Assembly (NCBI RefSeq): GCF_009712225.1
Contig: NZ_WASP01000008.1
Coordinates: 62,001-126,000 of the forward strand
Length of the DNA: 64,000 bases
Source: Desulfovibrio sp.
GTDB taxonomy: Bacteria > Desulfobacterota > Desulfovibrionia > Desulfovibrionales > Desulfovibrionaceae
Direction of reading: 5' to 3'
In this document: piece after piece, positions 1 through 8,117 of the stretch
How positions within the stretch are numbered: position 1 is the first letter of the stretch
Layout: each line of letters begins with the position of its first letter
Notes under the pieces: model-generated
Seen by the model: only the letters and a program-made list of their open reading frames with translations
Told to the model about the DNA's origin: nothing
The model's database searches: none
Translations under genes and position numbers: made by a program

Positions 1-1100
1 CACTTCGTGACTTGCGTCACTATAAGCGAGGGCTGTTGCCCATGGCCCACAGCATCGAACTCAACCTTGAGTTGGACACCCGGTTCCGGTCTACTCCACT
101 ACCGAACTCATGCCCTGATGATTTTTCCCACGTTCTGAGCGCGCTGATCCCTCGCTATCTCCCTGTGGGATTGTGTGAAGCCATTCCGCATTTTGTTCAG
201 TGGGCAAAAGCGCAAACACTACCAAAGCATGGCGCCATAGCCACCTCTGTTGGCCTGTACAATGACCCCGCCTTGATGGTGCTGGCTGGCGTTCGGCAGC
301 GCCCTCTCGCTATTATAGAGCATGGCGGTAACGGCATGCTGCACCAAAGCGACCCACATCTTTTTGCGCAAATGATTACTGCTGACCGATATTATTCAAT
401 GGGACAGACCCAGTTTGCACTCCCATCACCCTATCTTGCATCTAACGGCAAACGCAAAAAACTTTCGCCGCCGCTGCTGGTTACCAACGACGGAGGGCGT
501 TATTTGCCCAGAATAATGCCCACCGTGTGCGAAGGGTCGATGATTCCTTATCACCAGAGACGCAAGGTTTTTCTCTCTTCCATACCGTCTGAAGTTGCGC
601 CGCAGATTCGCCTGTACTACACAGAATACGGGTGGGGAGTACGCCAGAGCACATTACAGGACTTTCCCCACATCCAGTTACAGGAAAGTGGCCAGGTTCC
701 CATGCCGCAAGCGCTTTCTGATACTTGCTTGATAATACTGGACCATTACTCAACCTCCCTGCATCGCGCCATGGCAACTAATACTCCCACGATGATTTTC
801 ACGCCGCCAAGTGGATTCTCAGCAGAGGCAGAAGAGGTTATTCGCGTCATGCGCTCTGCCGATATCTGGCACGACACTCCAGAAGATGCTGCCCGTTTTT
901 ATTTGTCACTCATTGGGAGCAATGCGAGCAACTGGACTGAGGTAGAAGCCAATGTAAAGGACTGGTGGTTTGGTAGCGAAGTGCAGCAGGCACGCAAGGC
1001 TTTTTGCGATAAGTTTGCCCACACATCCCAGAGCTGGAGCAGGGAATGGCTTGTTGCCCTGGATGACCTTGCCGAAGAATGGGAAAGTCTTCGTAATTAA
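1..1100 (+). CDS. LIC12162-family putative surface-carbohydrate transferase (5' truncated by window)
   Basis: The frame is open from the window edge to the TAA at 1098-1100. The first possible start inside the window is a TTG at 12, but the codons before it are also open, so the gene most likely begins upstream. The visible ~365 residues look like the C-terminal part of the LIC12162 family (named from the Leptospira O-antigen locus; usually well over 500 residues). Supporting features are the 'HYSTSLHRAMATNTPT' segment, which resembles the nucleotide-sugar binding half of GT-B enzymes, and a tail rich in W and charged residues ('DWWFGSEVQQAR'). The role is inferred to be a cytoplasmic step in O-antigen or capsule assembly. 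A LIC13510-family gene, the usual companion, lies at 3048. Family assignment is moderate and the reaction unknown. Confidence 0.6.
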   Translation, partial: LRDLRHYKRGLLPMAHSIELNLELDTRFRSTPLPNSCPDDFSHVLSALIPRYLPVGLCEAIPHFVQWAKAQTLPKHGAIATSVGLYNDPALMVLAGVRQRPLAIIEHGGNGMLHQSDPHLFAQMITADRYYSMGQTQFALPSPYLASNGKRKKLSPPLLVTNDGGRYLPRIMPTVCEGSMIPYHQRRKVFLSSIPSEVAPQIRLYYTEYGWGVRQSTLQDFPHIQLQESGQVPMPQALSDTCLIILDHYSTSLHRAMATNTPTMIFTPPSGFSAEAEEVIRVMRSADIWHDTPEDAARFYLSLIGSNASNWTEVEANVKDWWFGSEVQQARKAFCDKFAHTSQSWSREWLVALDDLAEEWESLRN

Positions 1101-1811
1101 AATTTGTGGTTTCAGCATGAAATAGTTGGGATGTGCCCTAGTGAGCACCTGCCCCAGGTGGAGCATCGCAAAGAGTTATAAAAATATTTTGCAGCACAAT
1201 CGCTGCACTCGAAAAAGCAGCTCTTTCTGTTGCCTCTATCTCTTTTTTGTTCCCGCCGCCTTTTCCCAGAGGGCATCAGCCTGCTCGCAAAGCATTCACG
1301 TTGGCGCACGTTATGTCCATGATTTACCGGACAGATGTTCTTGTGTGACGCGCCAGCCTCCCTGGCGAGGAGTATTAGCAGCGCACCGCCCGCTTTTACC
1401 AAGCGACTGATCATACCTGCGAGCAAGCCAGAAACAGTGAATACAATCCGTTCATCAGCTTGTGGCAATGCTGGCATACCTAGGCAAGATCAGCTCTCGA
1501 CCCCTTCAGACTAATCGGCTATACGGGCGGCAGAGCCTAAACCAAAGGCGCCGGCAAAAATTTTATCCAGATACAGAGGAATGGGAACAGTCACAGCCTC
1601 CTGCGCTGATGATGACAGCACGCATAAAGTTTCTGCAACTTATGGGACAGAGCTTCTCAATTTTCGCATAAAAAACGGTGAAGATAGCATCGGCAATCCC
1701 TCTGAACTGTAACCTACGCTGAACTCTAAACAATACCATAACATAAAAAAAGTTTAACGTCCCTCACTGTGCAAAAGTACAAAGTATACCAGACCGTAAA
1801 ATGAGGAAAAT
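1101..1811. other. Gene-poor 711-bp stretch with possible exporter remnant
   Basis: No convincing intact gene lies here. On the minus strand, around 1605-1519, one frame reads VTVPIPLYLDKIFAGAFGLG and then runs into a stop; this resembles the C-terminal end of LysE/RhtB-type amino-acid exporters. A second hydrophobic piece (about 1455-1370, 'VSGLLAGMISRLVKAGGALL') is in another broken frame. The likeliest reading is decayed coding DNA left by rearrangement of the glycan locus. The last 70 bp are AT-rich and should hold the promoter of the following epimerase gene, but no clean -35/-10 pair was seen. Confidence 0.3.
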
Positions 1812-2693
1812 ATGAAGAATAAGAGAATATTAATTACTGGCATTTCAGGTTTAATCGGAAGAGAAACTATAAATTTTCTAAAAGATAACGACTTTGAAAT
1901 AGTTGCAATTTCCAACAATGCTCCTATTGCGGATAAAACAATTGAGCACATCAAGTGCAGCATTTTTGACACGCAATCTCTTCAATCTTTTATAGCATCG
2001 ACAAAACCAACACACCTTTTACACCTGGCATGGAAATCAACTGGCAATTTTAATTCCAATGAAAATTACGACTTTATTTCATCTTCAATCAGTATGCTCA
2101 GGGCATTCGCCGAAAGTGGCGGGGGGAAAGTTGTAATCGCGGGAACCTATGTTGAATATGGATATAATAACAGCCTGTTAAGTGAATTTTCAAGCACAAC
2201 ATCGCCCTTGTACACATACGGACAATGCAAACAACACCTGCACGCCATTGCAGAGTCATTCTGCAAAAGCAATGACATTTCATTAAATTGGGGACGAGTG
2301 TTTTCAGTATACGGGCACGAGACAGACCCTCGACGCCTGACTGCATATGTGGTGAGCAACCTAAAGAATGACAAAGAAGTCATTATTAAAAGCGGATCAT
2401 TAATACGTGACTATATTTATAGCAAAGATGCAGCAGAGGCATTTGTGTGCCTCCTTAAAAGCCCCATAAGTGGGCCAGTAAATATCTGTACGAGTGTTGC
2501 AACATCAATTCGTGATTATGTTTTAACAATTGGGAAATTATTGAACAAGGAACACCTTGTGCACTTTGTAGACGAAAAAAGTGATCAACCTGAACGGGTT
2601 GTCGGCGACAATACCAGGTTAATAAAAGAATTTGGATTCACTCCACAGTATACACTTACAGAAGGCCTCAAAGAGGCACTGATAAAATACTAG
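1812..2693 (+). CDS. NAD-dependent epimerase/dehydratase (extended SDR)
   Basis: This 293-residue protein has the Rossmann dinucleotide motif TGISGLIG at residues 9-16 and the catalytic YxxxK as YGQCK at 136-140, with a Thr/Tyr-rich 'GTYVEYG' segment before it. That is the pattern of extended short-chain dehydrogenases acting on nucleotide-activated sugars (WcaG/RfbD-like). The exact sugar cannot be told. The ATG at 1812 follows an AGGAAA ribosome site. The gene is clearly AT-rich, with many AAA, ATA and TTA codons, unlike the GC-rich genes around it, and is flanked on both sides by gene-poor DNA. Recent acquisition as a single gene is inferred. It probably supplies a modified sugar for the surface glycan made by this locus. 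Confidence 0.75.
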   Translation: MKNKRILITGISGLIGRETINFLKDNDFEIVAISNNAPIADKTIEHIKCSIFDTQSLQSFIASTKPTHLLHLAWKSTGNFNSNENYDFISSSISMLRAFAESGGGKVVIAGTYVEYGYNNSLLSEFSSTTSPLYTYGQCKQHLHAIAESFCKSNDISLNWGRVFSVYGHETDPRRLTAYVVSNLKNDKEVIIKSGSLIRDYIYSKDAAEAFVCLLKSPISGPVNICTSVATSIRDYVLTIGKLLNKEHLVHFVDEKSDQPERVVGDNTRLIKEFGFTPQYTLTEGLKEALIKY

Positions 2694-3047
2694 CAAACTG
2701 GCGCAACAGATTCCTGTATCAGCAAAAAACTTCCCCAAAAACCAGGATCAAGGCGGGGAGGCAATCCATCCCGGAGCAAGGCGTATTTATAAGCTGATGC
2801 CAGCCGGTTACGACAGCGGATGAAGAGAGCGTCGCCTGAAAATTCCTGCTGCGACAAGTGTCCTGATGGCACTATTCTGAGGAGTACATTCTCAAAAAAG
2901 CGCTGGTGAAAATCAGAAACGTACAAAGTTGCATGTGCAGCAGTGCAAGATAAAAACTGTCTTACATCCAACCTACACAATACAATAAACAATCAAATCC
3001 TGTTAATATTTTTTCAAGCAGAGAAACACAGTCGGGTTGCACATAGC
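2694..3047. other. Intergenic stretch between epimerase and LIC13510-family gene
   Basis: No supported gene. A GTG-initiated extension of the next gene back to 2943 is open but has no ribosome site and an AT-rich, poorly protein-like sequence. A minus-strand frame is open across most of the stretch but matches nothing recognised. No hairpin with a T-run was seen after the epimerase stop. Confidence 0.35.
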
Positions 3048-4958
3048 ATGATAAAATCCACAATTGGTCAATCGAACATCACGGGCCTCGACCAGAATCT
3101 CCCAGAATTACATGTCTACCAGAATGTAATGTCCAAGGAACATTCCGGAACTGGCCTTTTGTGGAACCAGTGGGACTGCAACTGCGCCAGCATTCTCGAC
3201 CTCCAGACCCGTTACTTCGAGCAGATACGCGAAGAATTTCTCGAATTTATCTGCGCCCTGGGCAAGAGCGACATCCGGGGGAAAAAGCTTAAAGACCATT
3301 TTCGGCTTAAAGACGGATTTTCTACATGGTGGATATCCAGCCTGTTTGAACGGCACCCGAGCTGTTACGGCCAAAACCTGTTTGAGATATTCAAACTCCG
3401 CGCGCTTGAGATACATCTGACAAAAAATCCATGTGCGGCCCTGCACCTGCACGGCAACAATGCCCCTCTGGCTGAAGCCTTGGGGCAACTCTGCCTGGCG
3501 CTGGGCATTCCGTTTCACAGGCACGCAGCCGGCCCCAAGCCATCCCGTTCATTCAGGCAGCGCCTGAAAAAGGCCCTGCAATCCTGTTCCCCCACAAACA
3601 CCATTTTTTATGCCTTCAAAGCCCTGCACTGGTGGTTCGCCACGCGCAGGCGCTTTCCCGCCAAGCCCTCAGTTACGCCGGGTAAAGGTTTGCTACTGGG
3701 CACATGGTTTCCCAATGTTGACAAGCAGGCCGCTGCCAAGGGGCACTTTCGCTCACGCTACTGGGAGGCAGCGCACGACGCATTGCCCAAGAACCTTCCT
3801 GTTCACTGGCTCTTTGTTCATGTTGATCCCAAAGAAAAAATTCAGGCCAATGTGCAACTGCGCGACAGCCTTATGCCAGAACACGGCAAAGGCGATATGA
3901 CCTTTTGGGAAGAATGCGTGACACCAAGCGTGGCACTGGAGGCATTTAGCCAGTGGCTCTCTGTGGCTGCCAGGGCACGCAAGCTGAAAGCTGAAGTAGG
4001 CAAGGCCTTTATGTGGCCCAATTCCCACCTGAATGTTTACCCCCATCTGCGCGATGCGTGGCACGACTCCACTCAAGGTGGTTTTTTGCTGGATCAACTG
4101 CTATGTCGCAAAGGCATACAGGCGTATTGCCGCGCTATTGGACCACAGAACGCCTGCATTACATCCTCTGAGCTGCAGTCGTGGGAAAGACTGCTCTTTG
4201 AAGAACAACACCGGCAAGGCTGCCCCCATGTGCTGGCAGTACAGCACTCGATTGTCCGCGACGCAGACTTCAGATTTTTTGTTGCCCCCCAACAATGGAC
4301 TGACAGCGAATTTACGCGCCTGATGCCCCACACCTTTTATGCCAACGGCAAGGCGGGGCTGATGGCGATGCGCCACGGCGGTTTTGCCGCCGACAGGCTG
4401 GATATGGTGGAAGCTGTGCGCTTCATGTATTTGGCAGAGGCAAAACCGCTTCCAGAAGTGGAGCCGCAACGGCTGCTTGTTGCCACATCCTATTTCGCCA
4501 AAGAAACAGAAGAGATGCTGAAACTGCTGGCAGAAGCCGCCAACAGCAGTAGCGCCCCGTTGCTGAACAATATTGTCATAAAGCCGCATCCATTCCTGCC
4601 CGTTGACCATCTGGTTGAAAAATATTTTTCCTCAAAGCCAGTTATTGCCGATGGCCCCATAGAAAACCACCTTACCCCTGGAACCGTCGTATTTGCAGAA
4701 TCGGGCACCTCTGTGGCGTTGCTGGTGTTGTGCAGGCAGCTTCCCCTGCTGTTGTATATTGCGGCAGACACATTTGACCTTGGCATCATTCAGGCCGATA
4801 CTCCGGTTGCCCGCATACGCACGGTGCAGGACCTGATTTCGGCCCTGCCACCCAAACCGCTTGGCTGCACTATTGACGACTACTTCTGCCTGGACACTTC
4901 GCTGCCGCGCTGGCACGAACTCTTCAACAAAATTTTTCAGAACGGTAACCATCAATGA
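3048..4958 (+). CDS. LIC13510-family surface carbohydrate biosynthesis protein
   Basis: About 636 residues if started at the ATG at 3048; a GTG at 2943 and an ATG at 3129 are alternatives, none with a strong ribosome site. The N-terminal 'LLWNQWDCNCASILDL' block and the C-terminal half, with 'IVIKPHPFLPVDHL' and 'FAESGTSVALLVL', fit the LIC13510 family of O-antigen-locus proteins. The C-terminal half resembles the GT-B nucleotide-sugar or CDP-alcohol binding fold. It co-occurs with LIC12162-family proteins in other surface-glycan loci, as here. The enzymatic reaction is not established. The stop overlaps the next start (ATGA at 4955), so the glycosyltransferase downstream is probably translationally coupled. 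Confidence 0.65.
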   Translation: MIKSTIGQSNITGLDQNLPELHVYQNVMSKEHSGTGLLWNQWDCNCASILDLQTRYFEQIREEFLEFICALGKSDIRGKKLKDHFRLKDGFSTWWISSLFERHPSCYGQNLFEIFKLRALEIHLTKNPCAALHLHGNNAPLAEALGQLCLALGIPFHRHAAGPKPSRSFRQRLKKALQSCSPTNTIFYAFKALHWWFATRRRFPAKPSVTPGKGLLLGTWFPNVDKQAAAKGHFRSRYWEAAHDALPKNLPVHWLFVHVDPKEKIQANVQLRDSLMPEHGKGDMTFWEECVTPSVALEAFSQWLSVAARARKLKAEVGKAFMWPNSHLNVYPHLRDAWHDSTQGGFLLDQLLCRKGIQAYCRAIGPQNACITSSELQSWERLLFEEQHRQGCPHVLAVQHSIVRDADFRFFVAPQQWTDSEFTRLMPHTFYANGKAGLMAMRHGGFAADRLDMVEAVRFMYLAEAKPLPEVEPQRLLVATSYFAKETEEMLKLLAEAANSSSAPLLNNIVIKPHPFLPVDHLVEKYFSSKPVIADGPIENHLTPGTVVFAESGTSVALLVLCRQLPLLLYIAADTFDLGIIQADTPVARIRTVQDLISALPPKPLGCTIDDYFCLDTSLPRWHELFNKIFQNGNHQ

Positions 4959-5872
4959 ACAAATCTAGTCAACAGCCGCTGTCAGGAGAGCATCCCTTTT
5001 TTTCTGTTATAATTCCGTCCTATAATTGCGCCCAATTTTTGCGCGAAGCGCTTCAAAGCCTGAACAACCAGACATTCCAGAATTTTGACGTGCATATTTC
5101 AGACAGCCACTCCACAGATGGCACTGACTGCGTCCCCCAGGAATTCCCCAATCTGCGCTGCACGGTTCACACCAATGACCGCTTTGGCAATATAGCCGCG
5201 TCACGCAACCTTGCCGCATCACACGCCACTGCTCCCTGGCTGGCTTTTTTGGATGCGGACGATTTCTGGACTCCAGACAAGCTCGCCCGCATCAAAGAGT
5301 CAATTGTCGCAAATCCTGAGGCCGTAATATTTTGCCATGCAGAGCATATTTTTCAGGATGGAAAGATCATAAGTGATCAATACTACTCACCACGAGGCGA
5401 CCATCTTCCCTCAACCCTCATATTCGGGGGCAACGCGTTCAGCACGGCTGCCACGGTACTTCGCCGCGATATTTTTGAAAAAGTGGGCGGATTTGACGAC
5501 AGAGAGGACATAATCACGGCTGAAGATTACAATTTGTGGATATGCGTCAGCCCTTATGGTGAAGCCGTCTTCCTCAAAGACATTCTTGGCTATTACCGGC
5601 TGCACGGCAGTAATTCCTCCGCAAAACTCAAGCGCCACCTGGATGCCACCGAAGCTGTGCTGCTTAAGCATCTGGCTCCGTATCGCGCCAGATATGCATG
5701 GGCCGTAAACAGGCGGATGTTCAGATTCACTGGCCGCTGTGCGATTGATATCCTGCGCCACAAGCACTGGATACCTGGCGCGCAATATGCCTTGAAGGCG
5801 GCAGGATACGCCCTGTGCATGGCTGTCAGCTGGCGTCCTGGCGTTCAGGCCTTTCCACACAGCCCTGAGTAA
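4955..5872 (+). CDS. Family 2 glycosyltransferase
   Basis: This 305-residue protein has the GT-A fold markers of family 2: FSVIIPSYN at residues 16-24, an acidic nucleotide-binding region, and LDADDFW at 99-105 carrying the metal-binding DxD-type motif. A second conserved acidic block, 'TAEDYNLWICVSPYGEA', is where the catalytic base is expected. No membrane segment is obvious, so it should be a cytoplasmic or peripheral enzyme adding one sugar to the growing glycan. It overlaps the previous gene by 4 bp and is followed after 3 bp by the DegT-fold gene, so these belong to one transcript. Confidence 0.85.
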   Translation: MNKSSQQPLSGEHPFFSVIIPSYNCAQFLREALQSLNNQTFQNFDVHISDSHSTDGTDCVPQEFPNLRCTVHTNDRFGNIAASRNLAASHATAPWLAFLDADDFWTPDKLARIKESIVANPEAVIFCHAEHIFQDGKIISDQYYSPRGDHLPSTLIFGGNAFSTAATVLRRDIFEKVGGFDDREDIITAEDYNLWICVSPYGEAVFLKDILGYYRLHGSNSSAKLKRHLDATEAVLLKHLAPYRARYAWAVNRRMFRFTGRCAIDILRHKHWIPGAQYALKAAGYALCMAVSWRPGVQAFPHSPE

Positions 5873-5875
5873 CGC

Positions 5876-6955
5876 ATGAGATTAACCCGCAAGCCTCCCA
5901 CTCGTTATTGGCCCCTGCTGTGCAAACACAACCGGGGCAGCACCAGCCCCGACCAGCACTGGCTGTGGTGCGCTTCGGGGCGCGGAGGCATTGAACTTGC
6001 GTGCTCAGCCGCGAACCTGCGCGAGGGACAAACAGTACTGTTGCCTGAGTATATTTGCGATGTAGTGCTGCACCCCCTGCAGCGGCTCAAACTGAAAGCC
6101 GCATGGTATTCTCTGAATACGGATCTTACTCCGAATTGGCAAAGTCTTGAGGCGCAGTTGCCCGGCGTGCGGGCTGCACTGCTCATGCACCCGTTTGGCC
6201 AGCCGCAGGATGCTCCACGTTTTACAGCCTGCTGCAAAAAGGCGGGAGTGTTGTTTATTGAAGACAATGCCCACGGTTACGGCGCAACCTTAAACGGGCA
6301 ATTGCTTGGAACATTTGGCGATATGGGCGTTACATCACCCTGGAAGCAGTATGCTGTTCCCCATGGGGCTGCACTGTGGCTTCAGGATCCGCAAACTGCA
6401 GACAAAGCCAAAAGCCAGTGCGCACACTGGCCTGTGGCCCCGGTTTCCATAGCAAAGTCATGGTGCAGATCACGCCTGCGTGATGTTCTTACGCTTGTTC
6501 CCACGCTGCGGCGGGCCATCATACCACCGCCTGATGCAGACATGGACGAACCCGAGCAACCGCAGCCCCCCTGCCTGGCTCACCCTGCGGTACTGGCTGT
6601 TCTTGCTGGTGTTCAGCCAGCGCGAGATGCCGCCCGGCGCCGTGCCATTTACGCAGAATGGCAAACCTTCACTGAGGGCAAGGAGCTTACCCCGGTTTTT
6701 TCATCACTGCATCCAGAGGCAGCCCCATTGTGCTTTGCGGCCTATACGGCCGATATAACCACCCGCCAGCGCTGGCTTCGCTGGGGTTGGCAGCACGACA
6801 TTGCCGTGCACACCTGGCCCACCCTGCCAGAAGAGTTACGCAACCGGCCTCAGGCTGCCGACCGCTGGCAACGCCTGCTTTGCTTCCCCATCCACCAGGA
6901 AATGGACCCCAGCCTTTTACGCGCGATGTTGGACAGCCTGCCACCTCCATGTTAG
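5876..6955 (+). CDS. DegT/DnrJ/EryC1-type PLP-fold protein (divergent aminotransferase)
   Basis: At 359 residues this has the layout of sugar aminotransferases of the DegT family, but is divergent. Visible anchors are 'CASGRGGIELAC' near the N terminus (cofactor-phosphate region), 'LLPEYICDVV', 'IEDNAHGYGATL' (the acidic residue contacting the pyridine ring), and 'GVTSPWKQYAVPHGAALWL', which places a lysine where the Schiff-base lysine should be. It may be an active aminotransferase or a fold relative with altered chemistry. The C-terminal third is Trp/Arg-rich and weakly conserved. It sits 3 bp after a glycosyltransferase and 9 bp before a FemAB-like gene, suggesting the pair makes and acylates an amino sugar (inference). 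Confidence 0.6.
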   Translation: MRLTRKPPTRYWPLLCKHNRGSTSPDQHWLWCASGRGGIELACSAANLREGQTVLLPEYICDVVLHPLQRLKLKAAWYSLNTDLTPNWQSLEAQLPGVRAALLMHPFGQPQDAPRFTACCKKAGVLFIEDNAHGYGATLNGQLLGTFGDMGVTSPWKQYAVPHGAALWLQDPQTADKAKSQCAHWPVAPVSIAKSWCRSRLRDVLTLVPTLRRAIIPPPDADMDEPEQPQPPCLAHPAVLAVLAGVQPARDAARRRAIYAEWQTFTEGKELTPVFSSLHPEAAPLCFAAYTADITTRQRWLRWGWQHDIAVHTWPTLPEELRNRPQAADRWQRLLCFPIHQEMDPSLLRAMLDSLPPPC

Positions 6956-6964
6956 AAGCCACGC

Positions 6965-8044
6965 ATGCGCATCACCATTGAAAAATCTATTTCTCAACTG
7001 GATTCTGTCTGGCAACAATGGGAAACTGAAGGCAGTCTGCACGCTTTCCAAACACGGGCTTTTGTACAGACATGGATTGAAACCGCAGCAGCGGCGCAGC
7101 ATCGCCTGCCCCGCCTGGCCCTGGTTGAGCTTGATAACGCTCCGGCCATGCTGTTCCCTCTGGTGCTTCGCCCCAGATTTGGCATGCAGGTTCTGGAATT
7201 TTGCGGCGGTCTGCTGTGTGATTATGAGGCTCCGGTTCTGGCCCCGGACTGTCCAGATCTGGACGCCCGAACCTTCCAGAATATCTGGAGCAGCATTGTT
7301 CGCCAAAGCGGAGCTCAGGCTGCGCATCTTCGCCAGATCAGCACGGTTATTCCCAATGCTGATGGAACAGAACGTTCCAACCCTCTCACCCTGCTGAAAG
7401 CCTGGAACGCTGGCTCCTCAAGTGCCTCGCATAGCGGCGGGGTGGACGGTGCAACGCATCTTGGGCGCATTCACAAGAAAAAACTGGCACAGGATTCCCG
7501 CCGCCAGCTCAAGCGGCTTGCTGAGCTGGGTGAAGTACGCTTTGCCACAGCAGCCCTGCCTGAAGAGGCCATTCGCTTCACAAAGGCCATGATTGTGCAG
7601 AAACGGCGGCGTTACGCAGAAACCGGCGTATTCGATATTTTTTCAATGCCGGGGCACAACGAATTTTATCTGCGCATGTCGCAGCAGTGGTGCGGGCCGC
7701 AGGACAGCCCACGCGTGCATGTTTCGGCCATGATGCTCGACGATACGATTCTGGCCACCCATTGGGGCCTGCAATGGCGCCACAGCTTCAATTATCTTAT
7801 GCCAGCCCACGAAGGTGGGGCTTTGCAAAAGTATTCGTGTGGACGACTTCTACTCGAATGGCTCATATCGCAGGTGCTTGATAACGGTTGCACCTGTTTT
7901 GACTTTACCGTGGGCGCCGAAGGTTACAAGGCAGACTGGTGCAATATGGAGCTGCCCCTCTACGGGCACGTTCAGACAACAGGGGCACGCGGTCTTGCCT
8001 ATGCGGCAATGCTGCGGCTGAAGCAGGCCATGGCGCGAACCTGA
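6965..8044 (+). CDS. FemAB/CelD-like GNAT-fold acyltransferase
   Basis: This 359-residue protein matches the BioF2-like/CelD (COG5653) pattern. The N-terminal GNAT-like half ends near 'IHKKKLAQDSRRQLKRLAEL', and the second half carries the typical 'DDTILATHWGLQWRHSFNYL', 'YSCGRLLLEWLI' and 'CFDFTVGAEGYKADWCN' blocks seen in FemAB-type transferases. Such proteins transfer acyl or aminoacyl groups to polysaccharides, peptidoglycan or amino sugars. Its donor cannot be deduced. The position directly after a DegT-fold aminotransferase suggests N-acylation of an amino sugar in the surface glycan. No signal peptide is seen, so it should act in the cytoplasm. Confidence 0.7.
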   Translation: MRITIEKSISQLDSVWQQWETEGSLHAFQTRAFVQTWIETAAAAQHRLPRLALVELDNAPAMLFPLVLRPRFGMQVLEFCGGLLCDYEAPVLAPDCPDLDARTFQNIWSSIVRQSGAQAAHLRQISTVIPNADGTERSNPLTLLKAWNAGSSSASHSGGVDGATHLGRIHKKKLAQDSRRQLKRLAELGEVRFATAALPEEAIRFTKAMIVQKRRRYAETGVFDIFSMPGHNEFYLRMSQQWCGPQDSPRVHVSAMMLDDTILATHWGLQWRHSFNYLMPAHEGGALQKYSCGRLLLEWLISQVLDNGCTCFDFTVGAEGYKADWCNMELPLYGHVQTTGARGLAYAAMLRLKQAMART

Positions 8045-8117
8045 GGGTCAGCGCTCACCCAGCAAAACAAACATTGCCTGCAGTCGCCTGACATGTGCAG
8101 CCAGAAAGTGAACAAGT

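Noticed and set aside
2690-2992. Minus-strand 100-residue open frame after the epimerase gene
   Set aside because: No ribosome site or recognisable motif, and it overlaps the possible start region of the next gene.
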